Of a stretch of 64,000 bases of DNA, positions 30,130 to 41,898 are shown piece after piece. Positions within the stretch are counted from its first letter, which is position 1; each line of letters opens with the position of its first letter. Source of the stretch: Liolophura sinensis (taxonomy: Eukaryota > Mollusca > Polyplacophora > Chitonida > Chitonidae); NCBI RefSeq assembly GCF_032854445.1, contig NC_088303.1:23009501-23073500 (forward strand), in the 5' to 3' direction. Below the pieces are notes generated by a model, which saw only the letters and a program-made list of their open reading frames with translations, was not told the origin of the DNA and did not search any database. A program made the position numbers and the translations under genes.

Positions 30130-31260
30130 ATGTGATATTGCGCAGATCAGCGTCAGACTTTCACAAGGACGGGTTATGTGATATTGGACAGAGGAGCACA
30201 ACTTTCTCTCATGGAACTGTTGTGTGATATTGCACAGAGGATCACAACTTTATCACAAGGAACTCCTGTGTGATATTGGACAAAGGAGCACGAATCTCCA
30301 ACAAGGAACGTTTGTCTGATATTGGACTGAGGAGTATGACCCTCTCACAAGGAACGGTTGTATGATACTGAGTACTGGAAAGAGGAGCGCAACTCTCTCA
30401 CAAGGAGCGGTAATGTGATATTTTATAGCGGAGCACAACCCTCTCACTCGAAGTGATCAAGTGATACTGGACAGAGCGCAACTCTTTCACAAAGAGCGGC
30501 AGTGTGATATTGGACAGAGGAGCGCAACTCTCTCACAAGGAGCGGTAGTGTGATATTTTACAGAGGAGCACAACCCTCTCACTCGAAGTGGTTATGTGAT
30601 ACTGGACAGAGGAGCGCATCTCTCTCACAAAGAGCGGCAGTGTGATACTGGACAAAGGAGCGCAACTCTGTGACAAAGAGCGGATATTGGACAGAGGAGC
30701 GCAACTCTCTCACAAAGAGCGGCAGTGTGATATTGGACAGAGGAGCGCAACTCTCTCACAAGGAGCGGTAATGTGATATTTTACAGAGGAGCACAACCCT
30801 CTCACTCGAAGTGGTTATGTGATACTGGACAGAGGAGCGCAACTCTCTTACAAAGAGCGGCAGTGTGATATTGGACAGACGAGCGCAACTCTCTCACAAG
30901 GAGCGGTAGTGTGATATTTTACAGAGGAGCACAACCCTCTCACTCGAGGTGGTTATGTGATACTGGACAGAGGAGCGCAACTCTCTCACAAAGAGCGACA
31001 GTGTGATATTGGACAGAGGAGCGCAACTCTTTCACAAAGAGCGGCTGTGTGATATTTTACAGAGGAGCACAACCCTCTCACTCGAGGTGGTTATGTGATA
31101 TTGGACAGAGGAGCGCAACTCTTTCACAAAGAGCGGTTGTGTGATATTTTACAGAGGAGCACAACCCTCTCACTCGAGGTGGTTATGTGATATTGGACAG
31201 AGGAGCGCAACTCTCTCACAAGGAGCGGTTGTGTGATATTAGACAGAGGAGCATGAACAA
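30130..31260. repeat. 45-bp minisatellite with two alternating monomer types
   Basis: About 23 monomers. One type has GGACAGAGGAGCGCAACTCT, the other TTTACAGAGGAGCACAACCC; they alternate in part, giving a roughly 90-135-bp higher-order pattern. Divergence is higher at the left end. It lies 1.2 kb upstream of the next gene's first coding exon. Confidence 0.93.
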
Positions 31261-32414
31261 ATGGACCATGAATTTTTTGACCAACCGGCACGAACCGGCA
31301 CGTAGACATCTGGAAATGTGTATTACCGTGGAAAGCAGATGCATGTGTCTGTATAATAGGTCCAGGAAGTGTGGTATGTAGGTATGTAATCGTGTCAACA
31401 AAGGCATACCGAATTAAAACACACTGAGTCAGTAGATAGGTTCATCTGTTCATACGCAGATTGTAAGGCAGGAGAAGTTATCTGGTGTGTCAATCGTAGG
31501 TTTAGATATGATCTTGTGTTTGCAGAATGTCGTTAGTGGTTGACTACCGACAGACGAATGATAGGTTAAAACGCCCAGATCACGCGAGATGCACCAAAAT
31601 GTGTTATGGCAAGGCGCATTCCATGGCTAGTTACGCTAAATTTTATGTAGCTGGGGCTGAGTCGCTTCGTGGTATGAGGATCGTTTGCGCTAAGAGACAT
31701 TTACCCGGTTTGGACAAACGTTACCTCTGGAGACGTACTTAACACGGAATAGGCTTATTAAATCGTGAGCGTAAATGATGCCTTTATATAGATGTTACCA
31801 TTAAGTGTTGAAAATTCCCTGTGGATCGATTCTTTGATGTTCTACTGAATTAAGCTCTATCCACATCCATTTACGTACAGCCTATCCAAGGAGTATGAGA
31901 TACCATACACTTCTAGGTAACTCTTGACACACTAAGGATTTCATAGGTGGGAGTATATGGATACTTGACGTGCTATTTTCCGATAATGGTTGTGATTCAA
32001 ACGACTGATTTGCCTAGATTTTACGGTCAGTTTCTGATTTTACAACTTCTTGTAGAAGTTGTATTCTTTATTAGAAAGACGTTCGTTTAGTTGTGTACTC
32101 CCGCAATATTGTTGTGCGATAGATTCAGTATATTAACCCTATATACAGTACATCTTATAATCACCAGAACAGAATTAAAAATCAAATATTTCAACAGGAT
32201 GTAAACCATACATCCACAGTACACGTAGCTGTGACAGAACAGCATGTGAAAGGCGTCTAATACTTTACTCAGCTTCTTTTGATTAAACGTGACCAGAGAA
32301 TCAGATTGGAAATACTTTTCAGAAATCCCTTTATTGTTTCCCCCCCACTATACGTCAGTTTAGGAATACTGTAAATAATACTATTTCCAATGTCTGATTC
32401 TCAGATTATCAAGG
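31261..32414. other. putative promoter or 5' region of the unknown plus-strand gene
   Basis: No TATA box or RNA gene is evident. A 71-codon open frame at 31527-31742 is preceded by an acceptor-like TTTGCAG but has no supporting partner exon. Confidence 0.35.
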
Positions 32415-35400
32415 ATGGCAGGATCACATAAAGGAAGGTCAAAGCAGACAGATGCTGCTCGAAGAGAAAATGAAAGTAAGTCATACATTTACACACAGCT
32501 TCTGTCGACATATAGGTCCGCGATTTCAATGTTTTGTGGGTAGTATGTACTAATGCATGTCGAGTCCATCTCAGATGTAAGGGCGAATACTGAACCGACA
32601 CAGCGCGGACATGCCAATTACACTGTGACTGGGCGTGATGTCCTAATGAGGCAGCAGCATAAAAAGCCCAACAGCTATAGTCGGTCGGGTGTCAGTAGAC
32701 TTTAGCCTGGCATGGTATTTCAGTGATACAGAACTATCAGTATGTGGACCAGCATGCTAAAATTTATTTATTTATTTATTTATTTGATTGGTGCCATACT
32801 CAAGAATATTTCACTTATATATGAGGGTGGTCATCATTATGGTGGTAGGAAACCGGGCAGAGCCGGGGAATCCCTCTGCAGTTCACTGACAGACCTTCCC
32901 ACGTACGACTGGAGAGGAACCAAGCGTTAGCTGGACTCACGGCGACTGGATTGGTGAGAGGCTCATGCCTCATTGCACCGCGTTGGCACGCTAATTACTC
33001 GGCCACTGAGACTGTGTCTATAAAAGGAAGCGACATGTGAAATAATGTCAACAAAACGACCTAAAACAAACAATAAACGATTTGGACCAGATTCCATGAA
33101 GACCTGGAAGATTTCCCAAATACATGACCCAGTGTTGTCGACCGTAATATTGTCATTCTAATGTTACAGAGGTAAACCCTGTAAAAGATGAAGACCTGGG
33201 AAAAGCTGGGTTGTCCCTTGTTTATCAGTGTGGCTTACCTGGTCCTCACCTGGATTGTCTGGGGGCCGTTCCTCCCAATGGGCACCGGGTGCTAGAAGCA
33301 AAGGTCAGAAACAGAAGGGGTGTACTGCCCACCAGCCTTATCTTGGGACAAGAGAGCCACCAAACAACACAGGTACGCTCAGTATTTTTGAAAAGAAATT
33401 AACCTTCATATGCTGATTTTTCCGGAATTCTACTAAGCCGTGATCATTGAGGTCGTAGTTTCGAACCTGGTTGTGGCTTTAAGTGCAGTGGTTTGTCAAG
33501 GTACCTGGCGAAATGCAGTGATTTCACCCTGGTACAGGTTTCCACCGCCAAGAAACCTAACGACAGTGATTCAAATGGAATGTACTTGGGGTATGACGCC
33601 TGTCCTCGACTAGAATGGTGGCAGTTTTACTCCTACCACTTTCACCTACAAATCTGGTTACCGTGGCATACGTGAAACGTCCTGCACTTGTCGTAACCAA
33701 AATCAAATAAATGCATGCGTCAGTCACGTTCAAGTACTTCTATTACGGACAAAATACGAGGTCAATTATTCTAGAAATAACCCAAAAGGATATTGGACAG
33801 AGAAAGGTTTCTATTTAGCTTTAGCGAGGTTAAATTTGAAGTTAAATTTAATATCTATACATTCTTGTGATTTGCAATTTTTTATTAAAATGCATAACAT
33901 ATCTTCTTCTGTATGCAGGTTGACGACCCATGGTTACGTGAAGTGTTCTGTATTTTGGCAAGGAGTCATAGCGATAATAAACAACCCAGTGAGTATTTAC
34001 GTCTTAATTCTTGTGTAGTTAAGACAGTACCTAGGCTAAACAGTTTTATGCCTGGAAGTTAGATCGATGACGTGCAGCTTCTTGTCTTTCTTTGTTCAAT
34101 TTCCGGCATTGGAATCTATGGTTTACTTTTGCTTTTAAAGCAAAGTTACCTTGTTGATGGGACAATGATATTTTTCATTTCAGCATACCTGGCACAGTTT
34201 TTCATAAAACCTGCAGAATTAAGCAAGGATGAAGGTGTGCGGTGTCCACGGGCAGAATATACTACACCTTTACAGGTAATGATGTTACACTTTGTTTAGT
34301 CTGCTTTCCCACAAATGTGCAAATGCTAGAAATATGGACGCAGTTGTGAATTACGGTTACCTCACCTTGACTAAAATCTGTTTGGCGATAACAAATGGAA
34401 TAACAATTCCATTCTGAAAAGTTCTAAATCAAATGTAAGCCACAGTCGCAGCCTTGGATTCTGGATTTCATTTCTTTGTGGCTTGAAATTGATTTAATAC
34501 AATCACTGCGCCGAAACAAGCATTCATATACCAGCCGTCAACCAAATAATTGACGCTCCAGGTCAATTATCGCTTGGCCGATTCTCAAAACGCCGTTTAG
34601 AACTAAGAAATTATATAAAGTACAAAATAAGGACCGAATCATACATAGAGAAGCAGTCTTCAAAAATGTTGGAAAGACGTAAGGAATGTTATAAGCGAAT
34701 AAGCGAAGCCAGTATCCAAATCGTGCAGCATGCTAATAGATAACATGCCTTATATTGCTATCTTCATTGTAATATTGCAGGTGCTGGAGGTAGATCTGGA
34801 AGTATCTCTTGGTGATCAACCATCTCAAATTGACAGTGAGTTTTGAGACTATATATCTGAGGTTCTGGTTAGTTGGGAGCCAAAAATATCCAGAGAAATA
34901 CTTAAATTTGGAATCTGAAATTTTATGCAAGAAATGTCACCAGATACAAACAAGAATCGCTCCAGTGAAAGCACAAGCGCTCAAGTGTTTTGATTCAAGG
35001 TGTGAAAAGGCAACTCAATTACATCTCAATTATATCTCTTCACATTTGTGTTAAAATTTGGTTAGGTGTAGAAATTTATAGTTTATCCAAAAAATAAGTT
35101 TCACATAAATTGAAATTGAACTAAAAAAAAAGACAATATCATTGTCAATATGTAGTTATCCTGTGCTAATGATCAGTATATTTTGCACAATGGTCTTTCC
35201 ACTGTGTGAAGCTCTGAAATTTCGAAAAAACGTGAACAACATTTAAAAAAGACGCATTCCCTGACGATAATTGTAGCACAGGGCATAAGAAAGAAACATG
35301 ATGCAAAGGGAATGTTTTTACTCTATCGTTTCCCGATGAATCATGTTACTATTGGCCATGGAGGTATCAGTTTTGTGATTACTCATGATATTGTTGATTA

Positions 35401-38400
35401 CATAAGGTACTGGTGTACGAGGCCACGCCCGAGGCTTGGTGTCACGTGTGATGATTGACAGGCTTGACGGCACTACAGCTTCCCGCCCATTTCTTCTTGG
35501 CACGGGAACAGAGGTATGTCATTGCGCCTTTCTTTGATCACCTTTCTTAACATCCACTGAACTATGAAAGAACATTCGTTGACTGTGATCGCGGAGTGTT
35601 ACCAGCTCTCACCATGTGATGGAATCAATAAACCTGTCCATCAATCGTTTTTTCACTTCGGACTTTTTTGTGTCTGGTTTATGGTTTCATGTAGAACTGT
35701 TTGGGAGTTCCATTACTTCTAGTTTTGTCGACAGCCTACAACTTTTTACAAAGTTTAACGATTTAACTACATTCCTGCTGAGAAATCCACCTAGACTAAT
35801 CCTCCTGTATTTCTAATTATTCGCAAATAGAACAATTACATAACATCAGTTTACTTAATCTGACGACGATACCTTTAAACTTTTTCACTACTGAATTTTT
35901 ACTGAAACTGGTAAGTTAATAGATGTGTGTATGCTTTTAAATGTTTGTTTACGTGTCATTCATTTGATATGTCCTATGTCTGATTAGTACTGGTTTTGGT
36001 TACACTATGTTGGTTTCATCTGACGCTCAAGTTTATTACCAGGTGGAGTCAGGCAGGGGCACCCGTGTTGAGTTGGGTATGTTGAGGTCCACCGCTATCA
36101 CTGCTCCCCAGGGGATATCTGGGTTGTTGGTGTCTCACCTTCGGACATTGGAAGGTAAACTCAGGGGCACTAAAGGATGCCATGAACCACTGTCATTTCG
36201 CATAGCATAATTTTTGTGAAAATAATCTGTAAATCTCTTCATTTCCGAAAATTAATGAGAAAAAACGATTTAGATTAGGCAGAAGCTGGCTGTTAAATCA
36301 GAATGTGCCCATCTATATTTTTGTCATTGATCATTGAACTTACCAAACCTCGTATTTACCAGGCATTTTAAGACTTGTGGTGGGTATATCGCTCTGCAGT
36401 AAAGAATCAATGTACATATTTTAAACTTCCAAGAGCAAAACGATTTCTTCGCAGCTGTGTTTGCATTTTTGACTTAACCTTAAGATGTTTGAAAAATATG
36501 GGCCCTGAGGAAAAACACAGTGGTGTACAAGTTAAAGATGAATACCGCCACATTGCAAGAAAAGATATGGTGAAACAGTAATAACCATTTAAGTTGTTTA
36601 TAAACTGAGGTTTTTTTTTTTCATTTATTGCGTTGTGCACTGTTAATCTTTTCCAATATATTACATTTGTCTTCAGCTGATTGCATACAGGCCCTTATGA
36701 GAAGAATCTTTCACAAAGCAAAGGCTCTGGATCACCTGCTGTTAAACTCCCTTGTAGAGGAGACACCCTATGGGACGCCCGTCACCAAGGTGAGTCCCAG
36801 ATCTTTGGGACATAAGGACGAGATTCTGGAGCTGGAGACGGAACCTTTTCCTGTTACCACTGAGGTAGAAGACATCCCTTTGTCTGATACAAAAACTGCA
36901 GCCCCTGGGGAGAAGAAAGCGCCTACAACTCCACCCGAATTTGTCTCTGCGTCCACAGTCAGTGAGAGGTCTAGCCCAAAAGATGTTAATGACCAGCGTG
37001 TGCCAGGATATATCTGGGAAAACGTATCTGGGGTAGACAGCCAGCGAGCTGGGACAGCAGAATCCAGGTCAGGAGAACTGGAATGTTTGACAAACCCTCC
37101 TCAGAAAGCCTTACTACAGAGAATTCCTAACAGTACCTCCAGGCGAGACACACAACAACCTTGTAATGAGAAGGAGGCCCTACTGAAGGTTTGTTTATAA
37201 AGAGTTATTTATTTATTTACTTATTTGATTTGTGTTTTACGTCATACTGAAGAATATTTTACTTATACCACGACAGCTATCATTATGGTGGAAGGAAATT
37301 TGTGTCTTTATCTGTATTTAGAACCAGATGTTTATGTTGATTTCTTTTTGAGATACAGAATCATGTGTTATTTCGGAGTTGTGTTTTTTGATTGGTAATT
37401 TACTTTGGACAGTTTTACTTATACAACGATCGCTAGGTTCGTCGGTTGAGGAAACCCGGGAGAGATCAACCACAGCTCTTCACCAGGTACTTGACAAATA
37501 TCCTGACGTAAAGCCGTGTTCGTGTTGATTCGAGTTATGTTGGTGCACTTTCGTTTACCTAGACCAAACCAAACCGCACGTTTATCTTTGTGTATTTTCA
37601 TTTAAAATCACATGTATTTTTGTGCTTTATGGTTTAAATTTTCAAATTTGAAAGTGTTGAATTTTGAAATACATGGAGTAGAATTATTTCTAATTCAAAT
37701 CATTTGTCAGTTAATTATTGTTTTCTAGCAGTTTGTCACGGATCTGTTTCAGGATGTTACAAGAAACTTGGCGCAAATCAACTCTACCAATAACAACATA
37801 AAATGGACCTCAGCACAAGATAAAAGCAGTAAGTTTTACGATTTTCGTCTTAGAACAAGCATTGAGTCAGTGTATGCATGGTTATACAAATGAAAACATC
37901 ACTGAATGTGTGAATAAGTTGATCATAACATGACCAGTGTAAAAGGAACTAGTATAATGTTGGTCCTAAACCAAGTAATTTGTTTAAAAATGCGAATAAG
38001 TTTTAAGAAACTTTGCCTTGCTAGACCTATTCCAAGGTTGATCATGTGTGTCTGTGTAATGTGTGATTATCAGACTGCTCATATATGGTCGCACTACACT
38101 GGTCAGCTTTGCGTGAACCCATTGGCCGGCTGAGTGATTGTGTGAACCCATTGGCCGGCTGAGTGGTTGTGCGCACCAGTTGGCCGACTGAGTGGTTTTA
38201 CGAACCAACTGGCCGAGTGGTTGTGTAAACCCATCAGCTGAGTGATTGTGTGAAATCAACAAATAGGTGGATGCCTTCACCCAGTGACGAGATGGTTGTT
38301 TGAACCCTACGGTGAGATGGTTGTATGAACTCATCGCCCTATTCTTGGCGTGAACCCAATGACCAGGCTGTTGCGTGAACCCATCGGCCAATCGCCCGTG

Positions 38401-38906
38401 TGAATCCAATGACCATGTGGTTGCGTGATCTCAGAGACCATGTGGTTGCTTGAACCCAATGACCAGATGGTTGTGTGAGCCCATCGGCCGTTTGGTTGTG
38501 TAAATCCAATGGCGAAGTTTATGGTAGCAAAGATTGATCTGCCTCTGACATCGATGGTTCGAAACCAGATGATTCGGAGTCGATACCTGGGACTAAATCT
38601 TGTGAAATTGCGATGTAAATTACACTAACTAAATGTTTGTTACTTTTGCACTCCTCCAGAACCAGCAATGACGAAGAAGGTGGGAACATTCCTTGTTGGC
38701 TTAATTTGCTGCATGTCAGTGCGCAAGCGCTGATAGACCACATGACTTCAGATGACCAATGCGTTGTGACACTGCTATCTGCACTTCGGAGCGCAGTCTG
38801 CGAAGCTGTACTGCCCACCATACATACGCAGTTAGACTTGCGTGAACACGCAGTAATATTGTTGCTCAAAAGTATTATTTCTCAGAGGAATAGTTGTTTT
38901 CGATAA
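32415..38906 (+). CDS. unrecognised multi-exon protein gene, about 519 codons
   Basis: Exons: 32415-32475 (start MAGSHKGRSKQTDAARRENE), 33170-33372, 33919-33988, 34184-34275, 34781-34835, 35407-35513, 36043-36154, 36677-37188, 37729-37828 and a terminal exon 38660-38906. The first nine exons join at GT-AG sites with matching phase (1, 0, 1, 0, 1, 0, 1, 0, 1). A polyadenylation signal AATAAA follows at 39437. The N terminus is basic, the middle lacks Cys-rich or membrane segments, the 512-nt exon is Pro/Ser/Glu-rich and probably disordered, and the C terminus looks helical. I recognise no domain. The terminal exon needs incoming phase 2 but the previous exon ends in phase 1, so a small exon is missing from my model or the last intron is wrong. 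Confidence 0.72.
32761..33010 (-). mobile_element. SINE copy, first intron of the unknown gene
   Basis: Poly-(TTTA) tail, core with TATGGTGGTAGGAAACCGGG and a degraded tRNA-like end near 32985. Confidence 0.8.
37206..37299 (-). mobile_element. SINE tail fragment
   Basis: TTATTTACTTATTTGATTTG followed by the tail-proximal core. It ends at GGTGGAAGGAAA. Confidence 0.7.
38100..38515. repeat. about 30-bp degenerate array in the last intron of the unknown gene
   Basis: About 14 units of the type TGTGAACCCATTGGCCGGCT have substantial divergence and some length changes. Confidence 0.85.
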
Positions 38907-39436
38907 CCATTAGAACTGTTGTTAGAAGTATCATAGTATATGCAAATGACGTTGTTAGAAGTACCGGTAGTTGTTGCTGCTGAGGAATAGCATTATTCAT
39001 AGAGTAATGCAAGTCTCAAATATAGACTTTAAGATCTAAACTGTTAATACATCTGGTGAAAATGCTTGCCTATGTGCCCCCACAGTGTAGTGGACTAACC
39101 CAGTGATTGGCCTAAGTGTCTTCAGGTTCAGACCTGCCGACCATTTAAGGTATTATAATGAACTTTTCCGCATAACTGTTGATCTTTTCTACTTGCATGG
39201 TCGCATTAGGCATAATGCAGGCACCGGAAGAGTAGCGTTAGTATATGCGCAGTTCGCGGCCTGCAGGCTTAGCAGGTATCCCATGCCTTGGCCTTGTAAC
39301 AAGGTTATTCGTGTTTTGTCAGTGTCTTGCATTTGTTTGTTGTGTCACAGAAAAATGATATTAGTACCCATCATACATTATTTATTCATTGTATAAAGAG
39401 ACAGTATTTATTCGTTCTACATTTTTGTTATTTGGT

Positions 39437-39442
39437 AATAAA
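39437..39442 (+). terminator. polyadenylation signal AATAAA
   Basis: It lies 531 bp after the stop of the unknown gene. It is followed by a GT-rich stretch (TGTTTGTTTTTT) about 25-40 bp downstream, as expected for a cleavage region. Confidence 0.6.
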
Positions 39443-39829
39443 ACTGTTTTGTTGGAAAGACCGTGTTTGTTTTTTAAAACATATTTGGTAGTCATATTTG
39501 GTAGATAATACCGGTCACTATAAAGGGGGAGAATTGAATTTGTGGTTGATTAACTGACTGAAAATCTGATTCATGTTGGTAATGCCTCCGTGAAAAAAGG
39601 GCATTGAATAATACTAGTATGTCGAAAGTGACAACCAAGCGATGAATGTAGGAAGTGGATAGACAGTCTGAGATCCACACCTATTTGGCAATTTTAAAAA
39701 AAGACTAAAATCGCTGGGATATGATCTCTTTATAACAGACAGTCTGGGACTCACAAATATCCACTGGCTGTAATACTCTTTTTTTTTTTAGGAGAATGAA
39801 GTACTGGAGTTGAACATCCAGCCTAAAAG

Positions 39830-40000
39830 CATTATTTATTTATTTTACTTCATTGAAGTTTCACGCCGTACTGAGAAATAATTTACTTATACGATGGCGT
39901 TTTATGGTGAAAGGAAACCGGGCAGAGCCTGGGGGAACACACGACCATCCGCAAGATGCTGGCAACCCTTCCCACGCATGGCAGAAGAGGAAGCCAGCAT
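39830..40000 (-). mobile_element. SINE copy
   Basis: Tail and core are present, with GGAAACCGGGCAGAGCCTGG. The tRNA-like head is absent. Confidence 0.78.
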
Positions 40001-40624
40001 GGTATTTCTGCACTTGCTGATTAACATCTCTCACGGATTGTATGGCCTCGGTACGCAATCTAACTTTCGTTGAAAACAACTTGTCTGCCGCTTGTATGGT
40101 TTGCCTGCACGTATCTGTACGTCACATGTGGGAAAAGTTCGTCAGTAACTTGCCAATGCTCTGTGGTTTACGCTGGAAAATGGTTTCCTACTCCCGATAA
40201 AAGTTTAACGGGTTGTGTCATGACTCTGCCTTTTATGCTATAATGCAGCGCGCTGAATATGCATAGTGGATTGACGAGATACGGGCAGTGGCATTCGGTG
40301 TTGAAATAGAACCCGGATGATTGGCCTTTTGACGAGTTAAAATCAGCTTGTCTGACTTTCATGTCAGTCTGTGCTGTCCTTAGCAGTGCTATATTTCCAT
40401 GAAGTAATTTCAAATAATTTGTGGAACAAAAAAGTTTCCTTTTACGCATAAGCACAAAATAATGGTAGTAACAAAACGTTTGCCTTTTGTACGTCATTGT
40501 TGTATGAAAATGCTTCCCTGGTTTGTATATCCACAGATTGAAAGCGGTGTGAAAATGTCACGCCACTTTTATTAGGTGTAACTTTTTGTGAATATGTCAA
40601 TGTTTTGTAAATATGTCAATGTAG

Positions 40625-40671
40625 AAGTAAACATGGAGGTTATCTCTTTAAAATAACCTCCATGTTTACTT
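40625..40671. repeat. perfect 19-bp inverted repeat with 9-bp loop
   Basis: Arm AAGTAAACATGGAGGTTAT (40625-40643) is repeated exactly in reverse complement at 40653-40671. It is not associated with a gene end. Confidence 0.92.
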
Positions 40672-40684
40672 TAAAAATGATACT

Positions 40685-40855
40685 TGTTGCTGTCTCGCTT
40701 GGAGTTCGGCGTTGAGAGGATAGAGCAAGGAAACAGGACTTACTGAACCGGTGTCAGTGTAATGTGACTGGGTGGGGTGTCACGTTTGGTGTCTTCGGCA
40801 TGATACTTCGGTGGCGGCAGCACTTTGGCGTCATGGGCTCACTCTGCCACAAGAA
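40685..40855 (-). repeat. dispersed repeat family D, reverse copy
   Basis: The reverse complement resembles the direct copies at 812-1000 and 55084-55275, sharing CATGACACC-type and CAGTCACATTA blocks and the GTTTCCTTGCT block in the same order. Confidence 0.75.
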
Positions 40856-41233
40856 CACAATATATGTACTCACCTAATAGCTTCTAGATATCACGATTTT
40901 TCATATACTGAAAAGTTGTTAAGTACGACATAAAAACCCAAATATATCATGTAATATAAAACTACAGCATGGATAGCAATATCAGAACAACCCCGGCATT
41001 CATGTAACCCGTGCAATCCAAACTCTTTTCAATTTACCTTCGTCTTGTCCAGTAACCCGACATCTTTTTACATCAATTTACCTAATTCTGGTCTTTTTCA
41101 CAACGAGATTTCCTTTTTGCCGACCTTCATGCCGATTTTTGGATTTCTTACTCAGTTGCCATTTACTGAGTGTCCAGCCAGGAAGGTATCGACATTGCCG
41201 TGTCCAAAGCTTGATCCCATTCATAATTTATCT

Positions 41234-41305
41234 AAATATTTCACTTTATACTAAGGCGGCCAACATTATGGGAAGAAAAATCCGGGCTGATCCCGTGGGA
41301 AAGCG
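41234..41305 (-). mobile_element. SINE core fragment
   Basis: ATTTCACTTTATACTAAGGC and GGCCAACATTATGGGAAGAA match the core only. Confidence 0.6.
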
Positions 41306-41474
41306 ATAGGTCATTCGAACTTCATGTACAGCAACACGAAATATTAAAATCTGGAATATCCCGTATGACCTGATAAGTCGAGCATCAGTTCCTGTTCTTT
41401 CCTGACCTGCATGAGGTCCTTTCATGCTGAGATGTAAATTAGAATCAATTTAATTTCCTCTCTCCTCAGAGTAG

Positions 41475-41482
41475 TATAAAAG
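41475..41482 (+). promoter_or_regulatory. TATA box of the ZP-like gene
   Basis: TATAAAAG lies about 30 bp upstream of a likely start near 41505. A possible 5' UTR exon ends at a GTAAGT donor at 41609 and joins the acceptor at 41869. Confidence 0.6.
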
Positions 41483-41898
41483 CAGTTCAATCCGGAAATA
41501 AAGCTAGTAGTCTTTATGTGTCTATCCGTGGAGACGTCGTTCTTGTCGTTACTGTTTAATGTTGCTTCGTTTTTCTTTTCCTTGTAATTCAGTAAGCTTA
41601 TTCTTCGTGTAAGTTGTGCTACATGTCAAACTTAGCCAGTGTTAGGGGCTTAGTTTATGTAGTTTGAAATATACATATCGCGGGTAGCTTCAGTACCTTT
41701 GTTCTGATTCATGACAAATAAAATTCTTGTGTAATTTGAAAAAAGAGAATATAACTGGGGAATCCACGGTATGTTCCCAGGTTCCTAACCGTGAGCAATG
41801 TGTGATTGGCTAAACCCATGCAGGTGTTGGTGGTATTAATGGTGGACTTAAAACTTTTTATAATTTCAGCTGTGTTGGTGTTGGTGGACTTTTCGAGA

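Noticed and set aside
30130..31260. possible CRISPR-like array
   Set aside because: Repeats are head-to-tail without unique spacers, and the genome is eukaryotic.
30253..31309. several minus-strand frames with HITAPCER-like repeats
   Set aside because: The 45-bp minisatellite gives open frames by period, not by coding.
31527..31742. 71-codon frame with basic composition after TTTGCAG
   Set aside because: Could be a 5' exon of the unknown gene, but it ends in a stop and has no in-phase link to 32415.
33493..33675. 60-codon frame in the intron of the unknown gene
   Set aside because: Would break the in-phase join of 33372 to 33919; it looks like repeat-derived sequence.
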